The position numbers and the translations under genes are program-made. From contig NXFV01000148.1 of the NCBI GenBank assembly GCA_002803225.1, positions 1 through 64,000 of the forward strand: 64,000 nt of DNA, in the 5' to 3' direction. This stretch comes from Gamarada debralockiae. Its lineage: Eukaryota > Ascomycota > Leotiomycetes > Helotiales > Hyphodiscaceae. This document shows, piece after piece, positions 35,195 through 47,201 of this stretch. Within the stretch, counting starts at the first letter, position 1. Every line of letters begins with the position of its first letter. The notes beneath the pieces were generated by a model. It ran no database searches. It saw only the letters and a list, made by a program, of their open reading frames with translations, and was not told where the DNA came from.

Positions 35195-35327
35195 GGCCTA
35201 ATTATCTAAGAATATTCTTATAAAGAGATATTCTTATTGGCTGGCCTAAAAAAATGGGGCCCAAGAACCGATTCTTATAGGTCAGGTATTCTTATGTAGA
35301 GGATTCTTATACCCAGGTTCTACTGTA
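35195..35327. mobile_element. pogo-type element end
   Basis: Repeated ATTCTTAT motifs end in ATTCTTATACCCAGGTTCTA followed by CTG and TA (35303-35327). This is the same terminal design as 8736-8760. No matching left end was found within about 1 kb, so it is a truncated copy. Confidence 0.5.
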
Positions 35328-35901
35328 CTTCAGGTGAAGTATAAGAGGGAATCGGCTGCAAAGAGATGGGAACCGAGACCTCTCTGCTTCGGATCTTCGG
35401 GTAAGACAAACCCTCTCCTGCTGGTAAATCCAGAGCAAATCCACTGGGGTAAGACTGAAGCTTCCCATTGTCTCATACTAATGGGAATTTCTATTTTATC
35501 CGTCGCCACATGTGAGTGCAAGTATTTACATGTAAAAATCCTTATTCTTCTTCCCCTATATGTCATCTTGGTCTTCCATATGGTAATATTTGAGATAATC
35601 CCTCTCTAAAATTCTACTCCTGGAGAGACAAAAGAAGTGGACTCGAGAAGGATGGGACCGACAACAGGTTCACATTCTCCGGTAACAATGCAAACCCTTT
35701 TTATCAATGTTCTACTAAATCCTGCATGGTGTTAACAAAGAAACTCGCAAGTCACGGGTAGATCATGTAAGGCCATAAATACAGTCCTTACCCCTGTCCC
35801 CTGTTTTTCTTCGTTTTCAATCAACCGTTTCTAAACAACCCCGCCATCAACTTCGAGCAATAAGAACATAATTCTTCCTCCGTCTGCTACAATATCAAGT
35901 C
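35328..35901. other. intergenic, promoter of hydrophobin-like gene
   Basis: No gene seen. CT-rich and CAA-rich leader-like sequence directly precedes the ATG at 35902. Confidence 0.4.
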
Positions 35902-36280
35902 ATGTCTCCCACCTCTAAGTTCCTCGCGTCAATTATACTTCTTCCCGGTTTGTTCTCTCCACTAGCTCTTGCACAATGCGGCTCGTGCCCTATTTCCTGT
36001 TACGAATCGATATCAAGTTCATCAACCCCGTCTACAAAGGCTCTCTTAGAGGTTCTTGAAATCCCAGTCCAAGGTATCGACGACCTGGTTGGCTTCAATT
36101 GTACGTGGCCAATATTTTCTTCCAATTGCTCCGTTATTTAAGTTACAATGGGAATTGTATACCAATTGTTGTTTCGTACATGTAGGCAGGGCTGTGTCTG
36201 TCACCGAGCCCGATGCCTCCTATCCTTTCAAACCTGTTTGCTGCTCAGATAAAACTTATATAAGTCTGAAAGTCCTTTAA
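35902..36280 (+). CDS. small secreted hydrophobin-like protein
   Basis: MSPTSKFLASIILLPGLFSP with a following ALA-Q is a good signal peptide. Exon 1 (35902-36100) ends in LLEVLEIPVQGIDDLVGFN, which matches the class I hydrophobin core before the fourth cysteine. An intron (36101-36185, GTACGT to TGTAG) restores C and leads to KPVCCSDKTY, the paired-cysteine block. The stop is at 36278-36280. Hydrophobins coat aerial surfaces as amphipathic films. The cysteine pattern is imperfect: C-x2-C-x3-C near the start rather than C...CC, and the last cysteine is absent unless one more exon near 36304 is used. It may be decaying or a diverged relative. Confidence 0.5.
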
Positions 36281-36650
36281 CCTCCTACTTCTTTCGGTTT
36301 ACAGACGCAGACACCAATGGGCGTGCTTAACAATCCGCAATCCGCAAGCATGGCTCGTCCCCAAAACACAAGGCGCGTAACAGAAACGTCTGCTCAACCT
36401 ATGCGTGTTCACCCCCTCAACAATCATCCTCCTCGTATCGCGATCAGCCAAATTCCCAATCGATTGATTGGGTTTGAGTATAGTTGGGCCACAGGAAAGG
36501 CTGGGTGCTTGACGAGAAGTACTCGAATGTGTGGTCGCACCTGACACCCCACGCGCTGTGACCGACACCCGGTTGATGTGGTGGAATTCGCACAACGTCC
36601 TAGCCCGGAGTTTCACCCAAAGTATCTGCCGATGAACCTACAAGAGATGT
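36281..36650. other. intergenic
   Basis: 3' flank of the hydrophobin-like gene and of the GTPase gene; no independent feature. Confidence 0.4.
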
Positions 36651-39600
36651 TCAGAGACCAACCGCAGCCTGGATTCGTCGGATATTGTCCTTCGCAGTTC
36701 CAATCTCTGCTTCCACACGGCCACGGAATTCTGGGTCTTGCTCGCTCTCCGATGCAGCATTCTCGCTCCTTATAATGTCCAGCGTCCTCCGGAAAACATC
36801 GAGATGTGTCCCAACCGCGGTTTCTAGGTCACTTTGAAGATCATTAGCCAGGACGTTGAACCTGTTCCTGAACTTTTTCATAAGGTCTTCGAAGAGGTTT
36901 TCACTCTCTAGTTTATCATTTATGATCTCTTTTCGTCGGCTATCACTACCTCTACCTAGTGTACTTTTAGCAATCTAGAGTAGGTATTCTCAGTGAGAGC
37001 TTCCACCTACCTCCCTGGTTATTGCAAGCTTTGTAGGAGCCCTCCATGGCTTGTCCAATCAAAGAGGTACGAATGCCGGAGAGCGCGTCCGTTCTGAGAG
37101 TACTGATGAATGTCAGCCCGTGAAATTTCTTCTGCCGAGTGGGAACTCACGAAAGACCGGATTCGAACTTCTCGCAAACTTCCTCGACATCTGCAATAAG
37201 AAGGTGCTGGCGTGACGTCAATGCTTGGCTGAGAGTGGCAGTGGAATCCGAAACATCCTGTAACTCGGTACCTGAACTATGATTAGCACCTGAGCGCGGC
37301 GGAAGTCTTCTCCATCTTGCCGATTGGACAGGCTCCTAAGCATAGGCTTTTAGTCCTCTCATAGCCTACCTAGATACTGAATCGCCCAATCCATCAAATC
37401 CTCGATCGATATTGAGATGCTTTCATGCCGGTTCTGGAGCGTTGAGCGCAAGCTCTGCCATGGGGCTGCCAGGTCTCCGATCATTCTTTCTATTGCCTCT
37501 TCGTTCCAGTTATGTGACCCGGCCGCCGGGGTATTGTAGTCGCCGTAGTTACGACAAAAAGCAGCATAACTTGCTGCAGTACGGTTAGCAACCACCGGCA
37601 CGGAATATTTTGGACCTTGGACGCTTACCGTGATGCCACTACGCAGACTCGGTTAGTTGTTTAGAATATCAGGAAAGGGCAGTGATGATCATGCTTACTC
37701 CAGACCACTCGTGCGCCGCATTTCTCGCGGCTTGACTCCAGTCGTAGATACGTTGTCCTTCAAAGAATTAGGTGGCCATGACGTGTAATGGGCTGACTAG
37801 GAGTACATACTTTCATACAATTGTGTTTTGAACTCCCGCTTGATTGATCTTGCAATGTCATAGACCTGAGAAGAACTTCCATTTAAGTCCTAGGCACTCA
37901 ATCAGCTTACTCTCGGCATACACCTAGATGCCGACAAATTTACCCTCCTCAGTCGAGCCTCGAGTGCATTAAGAGTCTCGCGAACAGCCTGCTTTCGCTC
38001 CGCGCTTACACTTCCTGCACCAGATTGGACCCATAACGCAATGTCACCAAGGATGGCTGGTATAGAGTCTCGGATATACTTCGTAGCAATGCGAAGTTGA
38101 CTATTTGCCACCATGGAGATACAGTGCCTACGGATTGCGATTATCCCACTCAGCTGGAGGAGAGGAAGGGCATAGTCCTTCGGCAGATCTCGATGCTCCC
38201 AGTAGTCCGTGTTGCTGACACAGAACACTCTCAATCCACCACCAGGCACTTTACTCCCGTAGAGATCGTTGAGTTTTTCCACAACGCTAGCGTTGCGGGT
38301 GTTGACGAGATACTGCTTCAGTCTAGAATGTGTTCATTAGTGATCGAGGTGTTTCATCATCCTTCCTAGAGTTAAGTGCACTTACTCAAATCCATGATCA
38401 TCCATTAGTTTCCTGTAAGGGTCAACTATGTCTATACCTAATGCACATAGATATTTCTGCACTTACTTAGCTTTTCTAAAGCGTCGATTAAGTTCTCGCT
38501 CGTAATCCTTTTCCCCTTCTGATAAATCATCATCAGCATAGTCTGCTAACTGCGCCTCGACATTTTCTAAGTCTAGTCGATCTCTGGCCACAGCGTCAAT
38601 AAGTCGTTGAATATCTTCAGCTCTTTTGCCTTTCCAGTCTTTCTTGGCTTCTTCAGCTCGAATATCCTGAAAATTTATCAGCAGACATGTCATCCATTAG
38701 GACCCAGAAGTCATTAGCTCACATCAGACTTTGTGCAAATGATGCCCACATTCGATAGCTTGGCTTGCCTGGCAAGCTCAAACACGCTCATGACTCCGGC
38801 ATCAGTGGTGGCTCGGCCGATATAGCAGATGGCAAAGATCTCATCGCATTGAAGCAGGTAACGCTCGGTGATATTTCGTCGGGCAGAGTTCAAATCGCGA
38901 AGTCCTGGACGAGGATGTGTCAGAAAATAGTCTCATCTTTCATGGATAAACGACGAGTTGACCTACCAGGAAGATCTACAAGCACGAGTCCTTTGCTCAG
39001 GATATGTGCCTTCAAGAATACTCTGTAGTTGTCAGCATCTAGAATATGAAGACACAATCAATTATATCACGGTCACACGAACTTGATCTTTCGGACGTAG
39101 GGCCAAACTGCTGGCTCCTGGGCTGAAGTCTGCTCTGAAGTGAGCCGCATTAAGAGAGCAGAGCAATCTGATAGCGTGAGTCTGACTTCTCTTCCGCCAA
39201 TCGCTGAGGGACCCAGGTCCTGCGCCCAGGAGCGCATAGTCCCTAGCACGGAATCTTCTGGCTCATCGGTGAGGAATTGCTCGCTGTCAAGTCGTCCTCG
39301 GAACATAGCCCGGAAAGTGTCTTGAGCTATTTTTGCCTTTTCTTCAAAGTCCCTCTTTTCATCGCGGTCCATGTCCATGTGGTGCAAATGGTAGTGCCGA
39401 TAAGACTGGAGGAATTCCGTTATTTGTTCCGTGATCTCGTCCATACTGAACAATTCTATATCGATGGTAAAATTGTCACTATCATGGTAGTGATACTCTG
39501 TGACGACACATGTGCATGCTGCTCCACTGTTGCTCTGTATAACCGTGAATTAATAAGTGCAACCATGGCCGCTGGGACCCACTCACAGTTCTAGCAAGCC

Positions 39601-40532
39601 CACGGAAATCTAACAGCGAGTTGAGGAGACTACTTTTGCCTGGATACAATTGACTTTAGATTAGCCAGGTCAACCTCCTTGATGATGTAACGTACCAACG
39701 CCCGAGTCGCCAACAAAACCTACAGTCCGAGATGATGGGCATTGGAAGTGGGCTAGATCTACAGCTTCCCTATGTAGCCGCTGCATTGTAGAATCAGGAT
39801 CAACATGCAGGGAACTGCTTCCAAGCACATCCGCCAACTCGGACATAAGCCCCTTGGCATCTCTGAAGGCCTGCTGGAAGGCCGGCTCGTGGAAGAGATC
39901 CTGTGGAGGCTCCTCATCTCGGACGTCATGTGGCGTTATATTGACCCGCGAACTGGATCGCCTTCGTCGACTGGAGGAGCTGTCTTCTATACCTGGATAT
40001 CTAGGGTCGAGCAGTGCGGCTTGGTTGCCAGAGCCGCTCGCCACCCCTTCAATGGCGGCAGCCACATCAGACATGCCTAGTCTTGAGTCTGGACTGGATA
40101 TGCGCATGTTTTCTAGGCGAGCATCTATGCTATCAGTTCCATGCCCTTCACGTAGCACGGCTTTCCCTTTGGCATTCGCGGCACGTGAAGCGTTACGGCT
40201 CGGCCGAGTGGTGGAAGGGGGCCGCGTAGTCGTCGCATAGTTATCGTCAGATGAACCATCTAAGTTCCTTTCAATTGAAGGGATCGCTTGGTCTGCAGAA
40301 GAGCCAGCCGGGATATCATCCTCAGACCGTCCTTGAAAGTGAGAAGTGTTCCCATCGGTGGGCTCAAAAGAGAAGCTTGCGGTACTATCGCTCCGTGGAG
40401 TGAAAGCCCCAGCTGAGCTATCTCCCGTAGACTCCGTGGCAACGGATGCAGTTGCGAGGTGCTGTGTTCCGGTTAGAGCGTCTCGGATGGTGGACTACAG
40501 GTTATCAAGTGGACACATACGGATTTCGCCAT
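36651..40532 (-). CDS. dynamin-type large GTPase (nuclear GTPase SLIP-GC-like)
   Basis: Multi-exon gene on the minus strand, ending at 36651. After a disordered, serine-rich N-terminus comes the P-loop GDSGVGKSSLLNSLL, split by an intron near 39694. Then GAACTCVVTEY (G2 threonine), LVLVDLPGLRDLNSARRN (G3, DLPG) and CTKSDDI (G4). Long helical, coiled-coil-prone exons follow (YLVNTRNASVVEKLNDLYGS; DLMDWAIQYLG; KKFRNRFNVLANDL). Such fungal P-loop proteins bind and hydrolyse GTP; the role is unknown. Donor/acceptor pairs are visible at about 39600, 39460, 39020, 38690 and 38460, and more in 36900-37900. The start is uncertain: ATG 40532 requires a 12 nt exon and a 26 nt intron. Confidence 0.75.
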
Positions 40533-42136
40533 GGCCTGAGAATTAAGCTGCTATAAGCAAGAACAATTTCGGAATGGAAGGGGTTAGGGTAGATGACAAG
40601 AAAATCAAGGCAGAAAATACACAGGAAAGGTGCTTTTAAGCTGGGCAATACAAGTCATTTCATACAGCTACTACTGCATGTATGTCTGTCCGAAACGGTT
40701 CACCCGTCCGCTTCTTGGTGGTGAATGAGAGGCACAGTTGTTCCAGGGGCTGGCGGGGTAGCCTCGGCAGCCACCAGTCGGATGCTTTCCGGGATTGGGC
40801 GTGCGACAAAAACCTGCATATGACAACGGGCTGTGGTTGGTGTTCTAACCGCAGCCTTTGGCTAGTGTATCAGTTCGGGCTTGGCACTACCTTCAGTGTG
40901 CATTGGTGCGGAAGAGGGTAGAAGGAAGGCAGTGTCCTTAGTTTGAAATAATGGATGTTAAGGTTGGGGGTTTGTTAGTTTGACTAGTAAAGACGTGAAG
41001 AGCTAGATACGGGACATAGGATGGGCCACCTTGTGAGGCGTCTGAAGCTTGCCTTGTATCAACGAAGGTCGTCCGAATCCTGGACGAACCCTGACTCAAA
41101 GACATTCTGGCCGAAAGGTTTCCTCCTGTGCAATATTCTTGAGGCACATGTGCTTACTTTTAGGCGCAATAACTCCGGCCAAGCAAGGTGTACGCGACGT
41201 TTGTTCCTCCAAATGCAATGACAGTAGCGCCAGGGAAATGCACTGGACAGGGATAAAAATGATGCCCCGCTTTGAAAAATGGCTCTGCATGATCTTGGAC
41301 GCGTCACGCGTTAGTTTTAACTAGCGCCGTTGTACATCCCGGATAGAAACTCAAAGCGGCGGCTGGTGCGCGAGGGCCATAAATCCCGGGAGCAGAGCAT
41401 TACTGAGATGATATGTTTTTTAAGCAAAGTTTTATACTTACTAATTAAGAATATTATACGTAAAGTTTTTCTAAAGTTCGATACTTTTAATTAGAAATCA
41501 CTTATTATATATAGTAAATATACTAGACCTAGTTGAGACATAGTAAACCCAGGTTAGGACGAGTCAAGTATTAAAGAACTAATTCAGCCCAGAGTATTTC
41601 TTTCAGGTGCACCGAGGGCATGGTATGTTAATGTGTACTCCACATTATACACAGCCAGAACTCCAGCGCACCCCCATGTATGTACGCTTGCTGCAAGGGT
41701 GAAAATTTTGTAAGTCGACGCGGGCTTTAGGTGGGGACTTCAGTGTGCGGAATTTAATGAGTCGTTACAGCAGGTCATTACTCTGAACTGCAAAGCTCTC
41801 AACCAATAAGCATTCGTACCCGCTCGATCACTCTCTACACTATACCAATGACTCGGATGGCTAGATTTGAGGGAAGTGTGGATCGATAAAGTGGCATTTT
41901 AGGGTTGGGAGGGGAAGGACATGATAAATAGTCTTTTATATCTGGATTTCTGGTGAGCTTGTTGTACTTGCAAGTGGTTCAATTGAGGATGATGGAAATC
42001 AATTTCTACATATTCTTTCCTATGAGCGATTATAAATCCTGCAGAACATGCATCAAAGCATTTTATGGATACTGGTATCATTACTTACAATCACACCTAT
42101 CCTTCTTCTCCCTCGTCTGAGTCCCGCACAACAATC
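40533..42136. other. intergenic with AT-rich patch
   Basis: No gene supported. 41400-41580 is AT-rich and TpA-rich like the RIP-like block at 31.4-32.3 kb, so probably a small transposon relic. Confidence 0.4.
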
Positions 42137-43988
42137 TCACAAGTACTCCAACTTCGTCCTCCCAAACGCCCTGGGCTTAATACCACTCTCAAAAAGCCTA
42201 TCAATCTCCCCAAAAGTCCTACCTTTAGTCTCCGGGTACCACCACCAAACTCCCACACAACAAACCGCCAAAATGCCCCCATAAACAAACCCAATCTTGC
42301 CCCCCAAATTCCCCTGATTCGGGTTAACCGCAAACGGCAACAAGACCCCGGATACCGCTCCCACGACGCCAGTTGTGACGGTGGCTAGAGATTGGGTGTG
42401 TGAGCGGAGCTTGGAGGAGGAGACTTCGGTGATGATGGGCCAGGCGACGGAGCCGATGGTTGATTGGTAGGTGAAGGACCAGACGGCCATGAGGGAGACT
42501 TGGGCCCAAATTGCGGATTTGGAGGGGATTAGGGCTGTTATGCCTATTAGGAAGAGAGTTGCCGCTAGGATTATTGAGCCTGGGTTTCAGTTAGCTTCCA
42601 AAATCGAAGAGCCAGAGTGGAAGAGGCGTGCCATAGAGAGCGGTATCACGACGACCAAATCTCTCGACGAAGACCCAGCCAACCATGTTCCCAGCCAGCA
42701 TTAGGAACGACAGTCCAACCGTAGCATTAAATGCGTTTGCCGTACTCAAACCGCCTAGCTCGAGGAAATACGCCATATACCTAAATGCATTAGAAGGTCT
42801 TCAGCACCATCGAGAAAGGTAGGGAGAGAATTACCCAATAATCCATGCAATACCACAACTCCCCTGAATAAAGAACGTACTCATAGCAATCAAAGTCCTC
42901 ACAGTATTCGTTCCCCGAAAACACTCCCTGAAACTCGCTTCTCCCTCCATCTTCCCCTTCGTCTCCAAGTCAATTTTCACACTCGCCAGAAGCCCCTCCA
43001 CATCGCATCTACCACCAAACAATCTCCCCGCATTAGCCCGCGCTTTCTCCTCTCTTCCTTGAGCTATCAACAAATAAGGACTTTCGGGGAACCAAGGTAA
43101 CAACATTAAAGCGACACCAGCGAATATCCATTGCACAGCAAATAAAATACGGTATGAGCTGGAGTTGGCAGAGTATTGAGTTTGCCGCATAACACCGTAC
43201 GCGAGACATTGCCCGAACACTATACTCCAGTTTACGGCGGCCGTGACAGCGCCTCTTAAGGCCAAAGGAGCGACTTCGGAACAATAGGTTGGAGCGATAG
43301 TTATGAAGACGCCGAGTGGGATGCCGGTTAGGACTTTGCCGCCGAAGAGCATTGGGAGGTTTCCATGGGAGGTGGGTGAGGACGGGGAGGAGAAGTATTG
43401 GAGGAAGACGCCTGCAATGGTGAATACTGCTTTTTGTTAGTTTGGTTATGATTGAGAGAGGGGAGGGAAATGGAGAAAGGAGGAAGGAGATGTACAGTAG
43501 GATAGGAACATGCAGAGCTGACGACCCCAGCGCTTCGAGAGGTATCCTGCGCCGACTCCACCGAAGAGAAGGCCGAAAAGACTGGCGCCTCCAAGACCCA
43601 GTTGCCAGATTGCAGGGACGACGAATTGGCCGTTGAATGAGGTGCCGTAGTCTTGTCTGAATTGGGCGATTGCGAGCACGATCTGAGGAGGTTAGAAATG
43701 TAGGGGTGGGAGACGAAGAACTGACAGAAGATGCCAAACCATCGTATCCCCACATGATACAGGTGAATAATGCGTATGAACCTATTCTCTCAATCAGCAG
43801 CTTTCTATTTTACTGGAAGGGAAAACTTTACACCACAGCAAAGCCTTAGGACTATTCCTCATTGCCTCCGGCCATGACTGCTTATGTTGTTCCTCATTAA
43901 ACCTTCGAGCCAGCTCATCCTGGACATCATTAGCACCACTTGTCTTCTTCTCGATTTCCTCCTGATTGTACGTTTTGGTCTCCATCAT
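42137..43988 (-). CDS. MFS sugar transporter (alpha-glucoside/hexose type)
   Basis: Starts METKTYNQEEIEKK (ATG 43988 or 43985) and spans about six exons. Family signatures are in order: FTCIMWGYDGLASS, QFVVPAIWQLGLGGASLFGL, GYLSKRWGRQ, FGGKVLTGIPLGVF, YCSEVAPLALRGAVTA, WFPESPYLLIAQGR, VERFGRRDTALYG, FTYQSTIGSVAWPIITEVSS and the end PETKGRTFGEIDRLFE. These are the sugar-porter loops of the maltose/alpha-glucoside group; 12 helices import sugar with protons at the plasma membrane. The last intron (42580-42631) appears to use GC-AG: TAT-G/GCACGC to CCCAG, with branch GCTAAC. No lesion seen. Confidence 0.87.
42580..42631 (-). other. probable GC-AG intron of the sugar transporter
   Basis: No GT donor joins ALYG to SIILAATLFLIG in frame. 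Using GC at 42631-42630 and AG at 42581-42580 gives a 52 bp intron with a GCTAAC branch site and the expected protein. Confidence 0.6.
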
Positions 43989-44554
43989 AGTGGAGAAGGG
44001 TATGAAAATAGAAATTGCCCCGCAATTGTGAGATGGGGGTGAAAGTAAAGTGCGTGGGGATTCCACATTTTAATGCCCTGAGAAAATCAATGCAGCATTC
44101 CTAACCGCGTTCCGAGTCAAACACGGCTGAAACCGCGGGAAGGATGGTTCGGGCCTCCTTGCTTCCGAAAGGGCTGAAAGGAGATGAGGCTGAGAAGTCT
44201 CGTGAATGTCTGGCTTTAATTAAATGTTCCAGCAAATCAAGTTGTATTTTGCTTTGGCAGAGTTGAACGCACTTGGTTTAGCCAGAAGGATAGGAATAGA
44301 ACGGTAGAAATTATTATATTTTATCTAGAGAGACTTTGTGTGGTCTGGTTCCTCGCACCTTGCGAGTTTCAGAGTTTTCGGGAAAAGTAACGGCTGGCTT
44401 GAATGGCTTCCAGGTCACGCGTACGAGGAACGACGAGGTTAGAGTCGTTACAGTAAAGCCTCAGATTGAAGAGTACTGAAATCAACATACCACGATCAGA
44501 GTTAGCCAAAGCAAGAATTTTATGTTGTGATTCTTCTCGACCCAGAAATAGACA
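43989..44554. other. intergenic between transporter and cdc23
   Basis: Promoter of the transporter and 3' flank of cdc23; no other feature. Confidence 0.5.
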
Positions 44555-46790
44555 TTATGGGCTTTCTTCGCCAATAACATCCAGCCTCACTCGGACCTCC
44601 CTCACCAAAGCCTTCGCTTCTTCTACCTCAACACCATCCTGACATAGCTCCGTCGCTAATTGCATCGCTCGTGTATAATCCCCAGTCCTCATTGCATGTT
44701 TGGCAAGCCACATTCGTGCTTTCGAAGTCGCAGCCGTCACTCCGGTCCCAGTATTATCACCCCCTCCTCCACCAATCGCCACCCCAGGTCTTGATTCATC
44801 ATCCGACGATTGCGAATCAGCGTGTATGTTGATGACTGAAGCCTCAAGATTATCGCCGGCTCCCTCCTCCTGCGCAACACACATCTCCATATATGCCTTC
44901 GCTTCTCCTTCGTCTTCCAGTCGCTCATACATCCCCGCAATCTGCAGCAGAATCTCGGGATCCATGGTCCCACCTCTTTCCCGACCTCCGCTCCCAAAGG
45001 AACTTTCCACACCCGCATCGTAGTAGCTGTCAGCCAACAATGCCCTCTTTAGAGCTTTGATGCCTTCTAGATCTCTGCCCATCTTCTGAAGACATGATCC
45101 GACTGCCATCCACATCTTTCCATCCCATGGCCTAAGCCCGGCTGCTCGTTTGTAATACCAAAGAGAATATGCGTGCATTTCCAGCACTTCGTAGGTTTGT
45201 CCCAGACCATACCATGCCCGGTAGTCTCTTCTATTGACATCGACGGCCCTGCGATATGATTCGATGGCCGCATGAGTATTCTTCAATTCCACGTATTCGT
45301 GACCCATGAGTGTCCATGCGCTTAAACAAGATCGATCGAGGGTTAGGGCTCGTCGGAAATATTGCACAGCTTTTTCGTGTTGAGATAGTAAGGAATAGTA
45401 ATTTCCTATGACCACGCAAGATTCTGGTCGGAATTTATCGACCGAAGAGCAAAGATGGGCCAGGAATGAGAGCTTCGGGCGTAAATTCATGACGTATAGG
45501 ATGTTGGAATAGTGGTCGAGGGAGTCGAGTCTATGCGGGTGTAGAGCGAGGAGGTGGCTGAAGTGGTTGTCAGCCGTGACAAAATCTTTCGTGTGGTAGG
45601 CGAAGAGAGCGAGACATGTGAGGAGGAAAGGACTCGTTGGGAATATAGAGAGTAGCTGGTCCAGGGAGTTGGAGAGGTTTGGTGACGATTGGTAGAGTTC
45701 GAGGGAGGTGTGGAGATGGAAGATGAATGTGAGGATGTTTTGGGGGAGGTGCGGAGATATTCGGTTGAGCTACATAGCTTTTAGCCCAATATCCAACCTG
45801 ACGGATTCTTTAATCCAGTTTCCTTGGGACCTAGATGGGACACTTACATCTTCGACTTGAGCAATCAAAGAGGTCATCTCAAGCCAGCACCCCCAGTTCA
45901 TGGGATACAGATGGACACTTCTTATGAGCCACTTCATAGCTTCTTCCTCGCTCTTGTCTTTCGCTAGGACCATGCCGTAACTATGTCCATTAGCCATGAT
46001 TCTTCAATCCATTGGAACACATACAGATATTCAAGCCATCCCTGGCTCCCTACAACTTCCCCAGTTGTAGTCATTCGTTCATGAAACCAGCTCTCCAGGA
46101 ATCGGCTTATGACTACCAATTGCTTGTTCACGACATTCCCTCCATCATGTGGTCCCATAACCATCTCACTATCCTCATCCTTCTTCTTCTCTCCAGACAT
46201 GAACTTCGCATACAAGGCCAAAAACAGGCTCTTCTGGCTCAACTTTGGCATACTTGGCGGGATGATGGAGTTTGTTCGACTAGTCGTGGCTTTCGCTTTG
46301 CCCTTTCCTTTGGGCGACGTCGCGTTCTGGCTGCCTTTCGATGACACCGAGAGGATCCCAGATAGGACTGTATCTGGCAGAAATACGGCTGCGCACCGAT
46401 CGTATTCTCGGCAGTCGAACAGGGACTTCGCGAACAAGTATCGATTTATTTCCTTGGCTTCTAGTTGTGCTTCTTCGGGGTCCAGGTTTCCCGTGACAAC
46501 AATGGGTGGTAGGCCCTCCAAAGGTACTTCGGTCATCTGCGAGTCTTCTGGTTCCAATATATCTTCGTTTGTAGGAATCGATGTGAGGAGTTCTGCCGCC
46601 CTGCCCCATTGTCAGCCTTGGCCACAAGAGTCTTCAGAAAGTGACTGTACCATTTCGCAGACTGGTATAAACATCGTTCCGAGCACTTGACCACAGCTTC
46701 TTGTAGTGTAGCTCGCAGCTGCGAGGTATCATGTTCGTTGAGCGGCATTTCCAAAACTTCTAGCCGGCTAAGAGCCAGGAACAAGTTCAT
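44555..46790 (-). CDS. cdc23: anaphase-promoting complex subunit 8 (Cdc23/Cut23), TPR protein
   Basis: N-terminal MPLNEHDTSQLRATLQEAVV and CSERCLYQSAKW, then after a short intron AAELLTSIPTNEDI, is the conserved APC8 start. TPR repeats follow: YGMVLAKDKSEEEAMKWL, NYYSLLSQHEKAVQYFRRAL, TLMGHEYVELKNTHAAIESY, YGLGQTYEVLEMHAYSLWYY, MWMAVGSCLQKMGRDLEGI. The scaffold subunit Cdc23 belongs to the APC/C ubiquitin ligase, which drives anaphase and mitotic exit in the nucleus. Introns lie near 46595-46645, 45980-46010 and 45780-45850. ATG 46748 (MPLNEH) is as likely a start as 46790. It is head to head with ERG20, 411 bp apart. Confidence 0.9.
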
Positions 46791-47201
46791 GTAGCAGCGT
46801 CGTCGAAATAAATTGTTGATAGAATCGCTATTGTTTATCGTTCGTTGCGGACAGGTACAAATGGACGCGTCGATGAACAGGAATTATCGACACTTTAACA
46901 GATTATCTGAGGACGGTAAATCCAAATTCCATTCGTGCGCAACGTGGGATCGTAGAATGATAAGGTTTGGACAACTTTGAGGTGTAAGTGCATTTCCATC
47001 GCTCACTTGGAAATCGCGACGCTGACCCCTGTCGCGTCACCACCAATTCTGCCGCCAAAAAGGAACCCCACGTTCTTCACCGCTGTTGCCCCTGATCTTC
47101 TTTCAGGCACAACTCACACTAACCACCTCTTTGTTCAACATAGAATCATAGAATTAATCAATTGTTCTTCCCATCTACCTCACTCCACAATTGACATCAA
47201 C
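46791..47201. promoter_or_regulatory. shared divergent promoter cdc23-ERG20
   Basis: 411 bp separates the two start codons. Pyrimidine-rich stretches and a CAA-rich leader (CTCACTCCACAATTGACATC) precede the ERG20 ATG. Confidence 0.6.

Noticed and set aside
43033..43755. 240-codon Arg/Pro-rich ORF on the minus strand
   Set aside because: Shadow frame of the sugar transporter exons; no family features.
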